Assembly (NCBI GenBank): GCA_021823635.1
Contig: JAKANT010000015.1
Coordinates: 1 to 11,863, forward strand
DNA from: Pseudomonadota bacterium
GTDB taxonomy: Bacteria; Pseudomonadota; Gammaproteobacteria; Burkholderiales; Burkholderiaceae_F
Reading direction: 5' to 3'
Length of the DNA: 11,863 bases
Under the pieces are notes generated by a model, which saw nothing but the letters and a program-made list of their open reading frames with translations, did no database searches and had not been told where the DNA came from. The translations under genes were made by a program, and so were the position numbers. This document shows positions 1 to 9,205 of the stretch, piece after piece (position 1 is the first letter of the stretch; every line of letters begins with the position of its first letter).

Positions 1-894
1 GACGACGCGGCGGGCGCCGACGCGCTGCTGGCGCACGCGTGTGCGGCCAAGGACTACGCGCGCGAACGGCGTACCGGCAGCTACCAATTCTTCCGCCCGG
101 AAATCGGGGCGCGCGCGGCGCGCCGCCTGCGCCTCGAAGCCGAGCTGCAGGAGGCCATCGAGCGCGACCAGTTCGTGGTCGAACTGCAGCCGCGCCTGGA
201 CACGCGCACCCGCCGCGTGGTCGGTGCCGAAGCGCTGGTTAGGTGGGTCCATCCGGAGCGCGGGCTGCTCGCGCCGGAGCACTTTCTCGACGTCGCCGAG
301 GCGAGCGGGCTGATCGTTCCGATCGGTGCCCGCGTGCTGGCCGCCGCCTGCCGCCATGCCAGCCGCTGGCGCGCGCCGCTGCCGGTGGCGGTGAACGTGG
401 CGCCGCGCGAGTTTCGCGGTATGTCGATCGTGGCATCGGTGGCGCGCGCGCTGAACGACGCCGGCCTGCCGGCGGCGCGCTTGCAGGTCGAGGTGAGCGA
501 ATCGCACCTGCTGGGCGAGGGCGGAGTGCAGGCCATCGATGCCCTGCTGCGACTGAAGGAAGGCGGCGTCGGGGTCGTGCTCGATCGCGCCGGCGCCGGC
601 GCGCTGGCGGCGCTGCGCGGCGTCCCGCTCGACGGCTTGAAGCTCGACGGCGAATTCGTGCGCGCGGCGGCCATCGATGCGCGCGACGGCGAGATCCTGG
701 CTGCGGTCGTCGCGCTCGGCAAACGCCTCGGTGTGCGCGTCATCGCCGGCGGGGTCGAGACGGAAGCGCAATTCGCCTTTGTGCGCAAGGCGGGCTGTGC
801 CGAAGCGCAGGGTTTCTTTCTCGGCCGACCGCTGGCGCCCGAAGCGTTCGCTGAACGGGTGGCAACGCCGCGCGGGCGCCGCGCAGCCGCTTAG
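1..894 (+). CDS. GGDEF/EAL-domain cyclic-di-GMP protein, C-terminal part, probably catalytically degenerate (5' end outside window)
   Basis: The frame is open from base 1 to a TAG at 892-894 (297 residues visible), so the start lies upstream. Residues 1 to about 36 resemble the tail of a GGDEF domain (Ala-rich helix, then GSYQFF). An EAL domain follows from about residue 45 to 290. Visible EAL landmarks are E77-A-L, N132, E164 and E167 (EVSE), D195, K214 (LKLD), E253 (GVET) and Q270 (QGFF). Two catalytic positions are altered: the usual DDFG(T/S)G loop reads DRAGAG (195-200), and the usual AEGVET reads AGGVET, with Gly at 250. In characterised EAL phosphodiesterases these acids bind metal or act as base, so this copy probably does not hydrolyse cyclic-di-GMP and may be a ligand-binding or structural domain. 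Whether the missing GGDEF half is active cannot be seen. It converges with mshM; a hairpin follows its stop. Confidence 0.88.
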   Translation, partial: DDAAGADALLAHACAAKDYARERRTGSYQFFRPEIGARAARRLRLEAELQEAIERDQFVVELQPRLDTRTRRVVGAEALVRWVHPERGLLAPEHFLDVAEASGLIVPIGARVLAAACRHASRWRAPLPVAVNVAPREFRGMSIVASVARALNDAGLPAARLQVEVSESHLLGEGGVQAIDALLRLKEGGVGVVLDRAGAGALAALRGVPLDGLKLDGEFVRAAAIDARDGEILAAVVALGKRLGVRVIAGGVETEAQFAFVRKAGCAEAQGFFLGRPLAPEAFAERVATPRGRRAAA

Positions 895-910
895 GCTGGC
901 CGCCGCGCTC

Positions 911-941
911 CCGCAAGCGACGACCGCACCGCTTGCGGTTT
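911..941 (+). terminator. Candidate weak rho-independent terminator after the EAL gene
   Basis: A perfect 8-bp inverted repeat (CCGCAAGC 911-918, GCTTGCGG 931-938) with a 12-base loop is followed by TTT (939-941), starting 16 bases after the EAL stop codon. The T tract is short, so termination may be weak. A second 6-bp repeat (AGCGGC 971-976, GCCGCT 987-992) followed by TTCGTT lies a little further on, before the converging mshM stop. Confidence 0.45.
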
Positions 942-1010
942 GGCGGTTTCGACGATCAGCGGCGGCGTCGAGCGGCTGCAGGTCTTGCCGCTTTCGTTCG
1001 GGCCCGCTCG

Positions 1011-1934
1011 TCAGCCACCTCGTGCGCGCCCGCCTCCCGCCAGCGGGGCAAGCGGGTGGCGCAGCCTCAGCCATTGGAGAGTGCTTGCGAGCAGGCTGCT
1101 CGCCTTGCCCAGCCCGCTGGCGTACGGCGTAGCGGCGGCGGCCGCCCGCACGTGGTGCGGGCAGACGCGCAGGCAGCCGGCGCCGTAGGCGAGCAGCAGC
1201 GACTTGTGGGCGACGATGTTGACCAGGCGAGGGATGCCGCGCGTCACCTTGTGCAGCAGGCGCGCCACGTGCGGCGCGAACAGCGAATCGCCGACGTGGC
1301 CGGCCACGCGCAGCCTGTGCGCGAGGTAGCGCTCGGTCTCCTCGGCGGTGAGGGCCGACAGCGTGTACTGGTACGCGACCCGGCTCGCCAGTTGGCGCAG
1401 ATCGGCGCGCGCCAGCTTGCGGTCCAGCTCGGGTTGCCCGAACAGCACCACCTGCAGCAGCTTGCGCGTCTCGGTCTCCAGATTCGACAGCAGCCGCAAC
1501 GCCTCCAGCGCATCGATCGGCATCGCCTGCGCTTCGTCCAGGCACACCACGACGCGCCGCCCGGCGCGCGCGGCCTCCAGCAGGTGGCGGTTCAGCGCCG
1601 CCAGCAGCTCGTGCTCGGGCGCGTCGTGCCGCAGCGGCAGCGCCAGCTCGAGCGCGATTGCCAAAAGCAGCGTGCGCGGCGACAGGCATGGATTCGGGAT
1701 GTAGGCGGTCTCGCAAGGCGTTTCGCTCGCCGCCAGCGCGGCCAGGAAGCGGCGGCAGGCGAGCGTCTTGCCGGTGCCGACCTCGCCGGTGATCTTGACG
1801 AACCCGGCCCCGTCTTCGATCGCCAGCAGCAGCGTGTTCAGGGCGTCGCGCTGCGACCGCGAGGCGAACGCGAACGCGGTGTCGGGCGTGATCGAGAACG
1901 GCGCCGCGGTCAGGCGGAAATGACGTAGATACAT
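1011..1934 (-). CDS. mshM: MshM/ExeA-type AAA+ ATPase of MSHA (type IV pilus-like) biogenesis
   Basis: This is a 307-residue ATPase of the ExeA/GspA/MshM group, which helps assemble envelope secretion or pilus complexes at the inner membrane. The N-terminus, MYLRHFRL followed by PFSITPD, is the family signature. The Walker A motif is GEVGTGKT (residues 50-57) and Walker B ends LDEAQ (132-136). A GQPELD segment and a GIPRLVN sensor-type motif follow. The protein ends soon after the ATPase core and lacks the peptidoglycan-binding domain of full-length ExeA, so it fits MshM better. The last 25 or so residues are low-complexity. I chose the ATG at 1934-1932 because homology begins there and an AGGAA (1945-1941) lies 6 bases upstream; an in-frame ATG at 1970 adds 12 residues without homology. 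It stands alone here, separated from mshE and mshG by psiE and lon on the other strand. A general ExeA-like secretion ATPase is the alternative. Confidence 0.85.
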   Translation of the reverse strand: MYLRHFRLTAAPFSITPDTAFAFASRSQRDALNTLLLAIEDGAGFVKITGEVGTGKTLACRRFLAALAASETPCETAYIPNPCLSPRTLLLAIALELALPLRHDAPEHELLAALNRHLLEAARAGRRVVVCLDEAQAMPIDALEALRLLSNLETETRKLLQVVLFGQPELDRKLARADLRQLASRVAYQYTLSALTAEETERYLAHRLRVAGHVGDSLFAPHVARLLHKVTRGIPRLVNIVAHKSLLLAYGAGCLRVCPHHVRAAAAATPYASGLGKASSLLASTLQWLRLRHPLAPLAGGGRARGG

Positions 1935-2052
1935 CAGCGGTTCCTGTTGCGCGCAGCAGCGCGGCGACACGGCGATCCGGCCGCCGGCGCTTCTGTCGCA
2001 TCGAAGCGTCCTGCGGCAGCGGGCGGCCTACCCGCCTCGGAGATTGTGGCTG

Positions 2053-2081
2053 TTGCGGCGCGCGCCTGTCGGTGCGATAAG
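2053..2081 (+). promoter_or_regulatory. Candidate weak sigma-70 promoter for psiE
   Basis: TTGCGG (2053-2058) and GATAAG (2076-2081) are separated by 17 bases. The -35 element matches consensus at 3 of 6 positions and the -10 element at 4 of 6. It would give a leader of about 165 bases containing the inverted repeats described for this intergenic region. The call rests on sequence alone and is weak. Confidence 0.25.
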
Positions 2082-2199
2082 ACCCCACGCAGCCGAGCAG
2101 CTCGTCGCTTTCGCGGCGGCTTTTCCGCCTTCGGGCGGCGCGGCAGCGGCGTCATCTGCCGCAGGCGTGGCTCGAACCGCCAGCTATGCAGACGGGAAT

Positions 2200-2231
2200 G
2201 CGCCGACTTCGTGCTGCGGTAAAGTCGGCGC
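2200..2231. repeat. Perfect 10-bp inverted repeat upstream of psiE
   Basis: GCGCCGACTT (2200-2209) and AAGTCGGCGC (2222-2231) are exact reverse complements around a 12-base spacer, ending 22 bases before the psiE start codon. It could be a leader hairpin or the operator of a dimeric regulator. No T tract follows on either strand, which argues against an intrinsic terminator. Confidence 0.75.
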
Positions 2232-2253
2232 GCCCAACGTCCAGCCGCTCGCC

Positions 2254-2736
2254 ATGACATCCGAGACCACCCGCAGCGCGATCGAATCGCTACGCGCCCA
2301 GTGGCGCGTGATGACCTTCTACGAACGCTTCGAACAGGTCGTGGCGATGATTTTGTCGGCGCTGATCGCAGTGGTCATCGTGGTCGCGCTGGTGCAACTG
2401 TTCCGCGTCGTGTTCGTGCTGCTGGTGAGCGACGCCTTCAACCCCCTCGACCATCACGTCTTCCAGACCGTGTTCGGCATGATCATGACCCTGCTGATCG
2501 CGATGGAGTTCAAGCATTCGATCATCCGGGTCGCACTGCGGCAGGAAAGCATCATCCAGGTCAAGACCGTGGTGCTGATCGCGTTGATCGCTTTGGCGCG
2601 CAAGGTCGTGATCCTGGAGCCGGACGCGAACCCGGCGCGCGTGGCGGCGCTCGCCGGCGCGGCGCTGGCACTGGGCGTGACGTACTGGCTGCTGCGGGAG
2701 CGCGACGACCGGCGCGCGCACGGCGCGGCGCGTTGA
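2254..2736 (+). CDS. psiE: PsiE-family (phosphate-starvation-inducible type) inner-membrane protein
   Basis: This is a small integral membrane protein of 160 residues resembling the PsiE family, whose biochemical role is not established. Four hydrophobic segments are visible at about 29-57, 69-86, 103-121 and 129-147. The second is followed by a conserved-looking polar stretch, MEFKHSIIRVALRQES (84-99). A TVVLIALIALARKVVIL segment (105-121) is also typical of the family, with basic residues inside the membrane helix. I chose the ATG at 2254; it has no strong ribosome-binding site. ATG 2311 (residue 20) is an alternative that still keeps all four helices. The protein is slightly longer than E. 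coli PsiE (136 residues). It ends 66 bases before lon on the same strand, so the two may be partly co-transcribed. No Pho box is recognisable upstream, so phosphate control is not supported here. Confidence 0.82.
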   Translation: MTSETTRSAIESLRAQWRVMTFYERFEQVVAMILSALIAVVIVVALVQLFRVVFVLLVSDAFNPLDHHVFQTVFGMIMTLLIAMEFKHSIIRVALRQESIIQVKTVVLIALIALARKVVILEPDANPARVAALAGAALALGVTYWLLRERDDRRAHGAAR

Positions 2737-2761
2737 CGCGCGGGGCGGCGGGAGTTGTAAA
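2733..2761 (+). promoter_or_regulatory. Candidate sigma-70 promoter for lon overlapping the psiE stop
   Basis: TTGACG (2733-2738, 5 of 6 to consensus) and TGTAAA (2756-2761, 4 of 6) are separated by 17 bases. The -35 element overlaps the psiE stop codon. Transcription would begin near 2768, giving a leader of about 35 bases. I see no sigma-32-like CCCCAT box, which would be expected if lon were a classic heat-shock gene. Confidence 0.42.
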
Positions 2762-2763
2762 GC

Positions 2764-2796
2764 GCCGCCTGCGCCGCCAGATAGGCGGCAAGGAGG
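2764..2796 (+). promoter_or_regulatory. lon leader hairpin abutting a strong Shine-Dalgarno sequence
   Basis: GCCGCCT (2764-2770) and AGGCGGC (2783-2789) form a perfect 7-bp stem with a 12-base loop. It is immediately followed by AAGGAGG (2790-2796), 6 bases before the lon ATG at 2803. The ribosome-binding site decides the lon start. Whether the stem hinders ribosome access depends on where the transcript starts. Confidence 0.5.
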
Positions 2797-2802
2797 TGGC
2801 CG

Positions 2803-5277
<2,475 letters not shown>

Positions 5278-5380
5278 GGTGGAAGCGGCGCCGCCCTCGG
5301 CCGCATCGACCGCGATCGGAGGAACGGATTCGGCCAGCGCGGCGAGGCGGGATTTCGATGCGGCTGCGCCGGCGGCGCGG

Positions 5381-6595
5381 CTATTTGATCGCCACCCGCG
5401 AAAGGTCCCACATCGGCAGGAAGACGCCGAGTGCGAACACGAGGATCAGTCCGCCCAGCACGAGGATCAGCAGCGGTTCGATCTGCGCGCCGAGCGATTT
5501 GATCGCGTGGTCCACTTCACGCTGAAAATGCTCGGCGACTTCGTTCATCATGTCGTCGAGCGCACCGGTTTCCTCGCCCACCGCGATCATCTGCAGCACG
5601 GTCGGCGTGAACACGCCGGTGGCGCGCGCGGCGCGCGCCAGCGATTCGCCGCGCTCGGCGGCGGCGCGCATGGTGGCGATTCTCTCCGCGATCACGACGT
5701 TGCCGGTCGTCTCCACGGCGACCGCCAGCGCATCGACCACCGGAACGCCGGCCTTGGTCGCCAGGGCGAAGCTCTTGGTGAAGCGCGCCAGCGACGCCTT
5801 GTGGATCAGCGGTCCGACGATGGGTGCGGCCAGCAGCACGCGATCGCGCACGCGCCGTCCCGCCGGCGTGCGCAGCCAGGCGGCCAGCGCCACGGCGCCG
5901 CCGATGGCCGCCGCCGCCAACAGCCAGCCGTGCTCGACGAAGAAGTTCGACACCGCGATCAGCAGCTTGGTGAGCGGCGGCAGCTCGGCCTTGAAGCTGC
6001 GGTAGGCATTGGCGAAGGCCGGGATGACGAACAGGTTGACCGCGAACAGCGCCGCCAGCACGAACGACGGATAACGCAGCGCGGTGCGCACCGCTTCGCG
6101 GTTCTCGCGCTCGAAGGACAGTTGGGCGTGCAGGCCCATGAAGGCTTCCGGCAGCCGGCCGGTCACCTCGCCCACGCGCACCGTGCTGACCATGTAGTTG
6201 GAGAACACGTCGGGCTGCTTCTTCATCGACGCCGACAGCTCGCGCCCGCTCTCCAGCTCGGCGCGCAGCGCCGCCAGCACGCGCGCGAAGCGCCGTTTGG
6301 TCGCCGATTCCTCCAGCCCGTGCAGCGAGCGCAGCAGCGGCACACCGGCCTTCAGCAGCGTGGCCAACTGGCGGCAGAAGAAGATCAGGTCGGTGGCCGT
6401 GATCCGCTCGCCCAGCAGGGCGGCGAGCGCGCCGCCGCCGGCGTCGGCGTTGGTCGCCACCTTCGTTTCGGCGCGCACCAGCAGCAGCCCCTGCGCGGCG
6501 AGCGCCTCGGCCAGTGCGTTGGTGTCGCCGGCTTCGAGCACGCCGTCGACCTTGCGGCCGTCGGCGGCGCGGGCGGAGTAGGCAAACTGTGGCAT
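5381..6595 (-). CDS. mshG: MshG/GspF/PilC-type inner-membrane platform protein
   Basis: This is a polytopic inner-membrane protein of 404 residues forming the platform on which the assembly ATPase acts in type IV pilus, MSHA and type II secretion machines. It begins MPQFAYSARAADGRKVDG, the usual GspF start. It contains two T2SSF repeats (about 70-190 and 272-394) with the paired motifs GEVTGRLPEAF (142-152) and GEETGALDDMM (340-350). Membrane segments are at about 176-199, 221-241 and 371-394, the normal GspF arrangement, and the length is typical. The start at 6595 is 7 bases after the mshE stop; only a weak GGG-type ribosome-binding site is visible, so translation is probably coupled to mshE. 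MshG is preferred over GspF or PilC because of the MshE-type partner and the MshM-type gene nearby. No pilin genes follow; the gene converges with lon. Confidence 0.9.
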   Translation of the reverse strand: MPQFAYSARAADGRKVDGVLEAGDTNALAEALAAQGLLLVRAETKVATNADAGGGALAALLGERITATDLIFFCRQLATLLKAGVPLLRSLHGLEESATKRRFARVLAALRAELESGRELSASMKKQPDVFSNYMVSTVRVGEVTGRLPEAFMGLHAQLSFERENREAVRTALRYPSFVLAALFAVNLFVIPAFANAYRSFKAELPPLTKLLIAVSNFFVEHGWLLAAAAIGGAVALAAWLRTPAGRRVRDRVLLAAPIVGPLIHKASLARFTKSFALATKAGVPVVDALAVAVETTGNVVIAERIATMRAAAERGESLARAARATGVFTPTVLQMIAVGEETGALDDMMNEVAEHFQREVDHAIKSLGAQIEPLLILVLGGLILVFALGVFLPMWDLSRVAIK

Positions 6596-6602
6596 GACCC
6601 GA

Positions 6603-8375
6603 TCAGGTCTGGCGATCGGCGGCCGCCGTTACCACGCGGCCGACCGCGCGCATCGCTTCGCGCGCCGAGACGCGGCCCGCCAGGACCAGCTCAGCCGCAT
6701 GGTGGGCGAGCGACAGGGTGCCGATCTCGCGCCGCGCCGCCTCCAGATAGGCATGCGTGTCGCCGGACAGCAGCGCCTGCACGACCGCCGGCGTCATCGA
6801 GAGCATTTCGTAGACGGCGTGCCGGCCGGCAAATCCGGTTTGATTGCAGCGGGCGCAGCCGGCGCCGCCGCGCAGCGGCGCGGCGCCGGCGAGCGCCGCT
6901 TCGGCGCTCGCGCCCAGCGCGGCGCGCAGGAACGCCGCCTCCTGCGCGCTCGGCGCGTACGGCTGCGCGCAATGCGGACAGGTGAGCCGCACCAGCCGCT
7001 GCGCCAGCACGAGTTTCAGCGAGGTGGCGATCAGGTAGTTCGGCGCGCCCATGTCGGCGAGCCGGATCGGTGTCGATGCGGCATCGTTGGTGTGCAGCGT
7101 CGACAGCACCATATGGCCGGTCATCGCCGCGCGCAGACCGGTCTCCACGGTGTCGCGGTCGCGCATCTCGCCCACCAGCACGACGTCCGGATCGTGGCGC
7201 AGCGTGGCGCGCAGCACGGCGGCGAAGGTGAGTCCGATCTTTTCGTTGACCTGCACCTGGGCCACGCCCGGCAGCCGGTATTCGACCGGATCTTCGACCG
7301 TGATGATCTTGTTCTCGCTCGAGTTCAGCTCCGCCAGCACGCCGTAAAGCGTCGTCGTCTTGCCCGAGCCGGTGGGACCGGTGACGATCAGCATGCCGTG
7401 CGGCTCGGCGATGAATTCGCGCAGCCGCTCGAGCGCGCGCGCCGGCAGGCCGAGCCGGTCCAGCGCCAGCGCCGACGCGTTGTGCGGCAGCACGCGCAGC
7501 GCGACCGCCTCGCCGTATTGCGTCGGCATCGTCGCGATGCGCATGTCGACGTTGGTGTTGCGCACGCGGGCGACGAAGCGGCCGTCTTGCGGCAGCCGCC
7601 GTTCGGCGATGTCCAGCCCGGCGACCAGCTTCAGTCGCTGCACCACCGCCGGTCCGATGCGGCTTTCCGCCTCGGTGTGCAGCACCAGCGCGCCGTCGAC
7701 GCGGAAGCGGATCACGAGCCGCTTTTCCTGCGGCTCGATGTGGATGTCGGAGGCGCGCGCGCGCAGCGCGTCGTCGAACAGCGTCTGCAGCAGCTTGACG
7801 ACCGGCGCGTCTTCGACGCCGGCCGACGGCAGGCGCGCGAGATCGACCGGTTCGTCGTCGATCGATTGCTCCAACGCACGCGCCAGCCCGGAGATTTCGC
7901 CGCCGCCGTGCAGCCGGTCGAGGACTTCGTTCAGCCGCGTATCGGTGATGACGACCAGATCGAGGTCGCGGCCGAGGATTCGCTGCACCTCGTCGTAGGC
8001 GGGCAGATCGGTCGGATCCGCCATGCCGACGCGCACCACGCCGTTCGCCTCGTCGATCGGCAGCGCGCGAAAGCGCCGCGCCTGCGCTTCGGTCAGAAGC
8101 CGCGCCACGCGCGGCGACACCTGCTCCAGCGTGAGGTCGACGTAGGGCAGCTTCAGCTGGTGGGCGAGCGCGCGCGCGATGGTCGGCTCGTCGGCGATGC
8201 GATCTTCGATCAGGATCTGCCCGAGCCTGCGGCCGCTGCGCCGCTGCTCGGCCAGGGCCGCCTGCAGCTGCGCCGGCGAAATGACGTTCTGCGCGACCAG
8301 CAGGTCGCCCAGCCGCAGCCGTTGACGCGCGGCGGCGGCCACCGCGGCCTGTTCGTGTCGATCGTCGAGTTTCAC
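6603..8375 (-). CDS. mshE: MshE-type pilus assembly ATPase with cyclic-di-GMP-binding MshEN domain
   Basis: This hexameric cytoplasmic ATPase of the GspE/PilB/MshE family powers pilus polymerisation; the protein has 590 residues. The N-terminal MshEN domain has two 24-residue motifs, R21-L-G to Q44 and R50-L-G to Q73, separated by five residues, the arrangement described for cyclic-di-GMP binding in Vibrio MshE. Only the tenth, glycine position of each motif deviates (N30, R59). The ATPase core has Walker A GPTGSGKT (333-340), the Asp box near EDPVEY, Walker B ending VGEMRD (E403), a His box around STLHTNDA, and a tetracysteine zinc site C466-x2-C469 and C507-x2-C510. I chose GTG at 8375-8373 because AGGAGG (8386-8381) lies 5 bases upstream. 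The longer frame from 8504 would overlap the divergent GST gene and adds 43 residues without homology. It forms an operon with mshG. Confidence 0.92.
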   Translation of the reverse strand: MKLDDRHEQAAVAAAARQRLRLGDLLVAQNVISPAQLQAALAEQRRSGRRLGQILIEDRIADEPTIARALAHQLKLPYVDLTLEQVSPRVARLLTEAQARRFRALPIDEANGVVRVGMADPTDLPAYDEVQRILGRDLDLVVITDTRLNEVLDRLHGGGEISGLARALEQSIDDEPVDLARLPSAGVEDAPVVKLLQTLFDDALRARASDIHIEPQEKRLVIRFRVDGALVLHTEAESRIGPAVVQRLKLVAGLDIAERRLPQDGRFVARVRNTNVDMRIATMPTQYGEAVALRVLPHNASALALDRLGLPARALERLREFIAEPHGMLIVTGPTGSGKTTTLYGVLAELNSSENKIITVEDPVEYRLPGVAQVQVNEKIGLTFAAVLRATLRHDPDVVLVGEMRDRDTVETGLRAAMTGHMVLSTLHTNDAASTPIRLADMGAPNYLIATSLKLVLAQRLVRLTCPHCAQPYAPSAQEAAFLRAALGASAEAALAGAAPLRGGAGCARCNQTGFAGRHAVYEMLSMTPAVVQALLSGDTHAYLEAARREIGTLSLAHHAAELVLAGRVSAREAMRAVGRVVTAAADRQT

Positions 8376-8380
8376 GGCGC

Positions 8381-8386
8381 CCTCCT
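8381..8386 (-). promoter_or_regulatory. Ribosome-binding site that sets the mshE GTG start
   Basis: The minus strand reads AGGAGG here, 5 bases before the GTG at 8375-8373. This perfect match to the Shine-Dalgarno consensus is the main reason for preferring the GTG start to upstream ATG codons. The rest of the divergent spacer (8387-8496) must carry both promoters, but I recognise no convincing pair of boxes in it. Confidence 0.8.
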
Positions 8387-8496
8387 GCGATGGCGCGGGT
8401 TGACCCTTGCCGGCCGATGATGCCGCCCGGTCGGCGCTGCGATCGAACAAGTTGCCGGTAAGCTCGCGCCCATTTCTGACCTGACGGAGCCGTCGG

Positions 8497-9162
8497 ATGA
8501 TCACCGTCCATCACCTGAACAACTCGCGCTCGCAGCGCGTGCTGTGGCTGCTGGAAGAAATCGGCGTCCCTTACCGGGTCGAGCGCTACCAGCGCGACCG
8601 CAGGACGATGCTGGCGCCGCCGGCGCTGCGCGCGGTCCACCCGCTCGGCAAGTCGCCGGTCATCAGCGACGGCGACCTGACGCTGGCCGAGTCGGGCGCG
8701 ATTCTCGAGTACTTGGTCGAACGCTACGGCCCGGGTTTCGCGCCGCGCCCCGGCACGCCGGAGGCGCTGCGCTACCGCTACTGGATGCATTACGCGGAAG
8801 GATCGGCGATGCCGCCGCTGCTGCTGAAGCTCGTGTTCGATCGCATCGAACGCGCGCCGATGCCGTTCTTCGTGCGGCCGGTGGCGCGCGCGATCGCGGC
8901 GCGCGCGAAAGCCTCGTTCATCGAGCCGCAGATTCGTCTGCACCTCGACTACATGGAGTCCGAACTGGGCAAATCGACCTGGTTCGCGGGCGAGCAGTTT
9001 TCCGCGGCCGACATCCAGATGAGCTTTCCGCTCGAGGCGGCCGCCGCCCGCGGCGGGCTGGATACGCGCTTTCCGCGTCTGACGGCGTTTCTGCAGCGCA
9101 TCCACGCGCGGCCCGCGTACCAGCGCGCGCTGGAAAAGGGCGGGCCGTTCGAGCTGCGGTGA
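8497..9162 (+). CDS. Glutathione S-transferase, GTT1-like
   Basis: This cytosolic enzyme of 221 residues conjugates or reduces substrates using glutathione. The thioredoxin-like N-terminal domain (1-78) begins ITVHHLNNSRSQRVLWLLEE, with Ser10 or Ser12 as the likely catalytic hydroxyl. It continues with APPALRAVHPLGKSPVI, which contains the cis-proline (P54) and resembles yeast Gtt1. The gamma-glutamyl binding pair E65-S66 lies in LAESGAILEYL. The helical C-terminal domain (about 87-221) contains the fold-nucleating N-cap box S169-x-x-D172 in FSAADIQMSF. The ATG at 8497 has GGAG (8486-8489) 7 bases upstream, embedded in the short palindrome GACGG-AG-CCGTC (8483-8494). The gene is divergent from mshE and lies 43 bases upstream of ridA. 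The substrate cannot be inferred. Confidence 0.92.
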   Translation: MITVHHLNNSRSQRVLWLLEEIGVPYRVERYQRDRRTMLAPPALRAVHPLGKSPVISDGDLTLAESGAILEYLVERYGPGFAPRPGTPEALRYRYWMHYAEGSAMPPLLLKLVFDRIERAPMPFFVRPVARAIAARAKASFIEPQIRLHLDYMESELGKSTWFAGEQFSAADIQMSFPLEAAAARGGLDTRFPRLTAFLQRIHARPAYQRALEKGGPFELR

Positions 9163-9190
9163 CGGCGGTGCTTAAACTGCCGCTGCGTTC

Positions 9191-9196
9191 GGGAGG
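9191..9196 (+). promoter_or_regulatory. Ribosome-binding site of ridA
   Basis: GGGAGG lies 9 bases before the ATG at 9206 and fixes the ridA start. The 43-base gap after the GST gene also holds the AT-richer stretch CTTAAACT (9171-9178), which could be a -10 element, but no good -35 partner is visible. Co-transcription with the GST gene is equally likely. Confidence 0.6.
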
Positions 9197-9205
9197 CGAT
9201 CGGAC

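Larger units (their letters stand above)
1935..2253. other. 319-base divergent intergenic region between mshM and psiE with several inverted repeats
   Basis: No coding sequence is convincing here. It must hold the promoters of both divergent genes. It contains the mshM Shine-Dalgarno sequence at 1941-1945. It also has a GGCGG/CCGCC/GGCGG alternating repeat (2115-2138) in which CCGCC-TTCG-GGCGG can form a UUCG-capped hairpin, a 5-bp repeat (2146-2150 with 2158-2162), and a perfect 10-bp repeat (2200-2231). No T tract follows any of these, so none looks like an ordinary terminator. I see no Pho-box-like CTGTCAT repeat. Confidence 0.6.

Noticed and set aside
933..1928. Plus-strand open frame of 331 codons opposite mshM
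   Set aside because: Its translation is Arg/Gln-rich with no motifs, and it is antisense to a clear AAA+ ATPase.
5366..5378. GCGCC-GGC-GGCGC hairpin just after the mshG stop as a terminator
   Set aside because: The stem is only 5 bp with a 3-base loop, no T tract follows on the minus strand, and similar GC palindromes arise readily in this base composition.
6594..8420. Plus-strand open frame of 608 codons opposite mshE
   Set aside because: This is another compositional shadow; the minus strand encodes an intact MshE ATPase with Walker, zinc and MshEN motifs.
8376..8504. Upstream extension of mshE to an ATG at 8504
   Set aside because: It would overlap the divergent GST start and adds 43 residues with no family similarity, whereas the GTG at 8375 has a perfect Shine-Dalgarno sequence.
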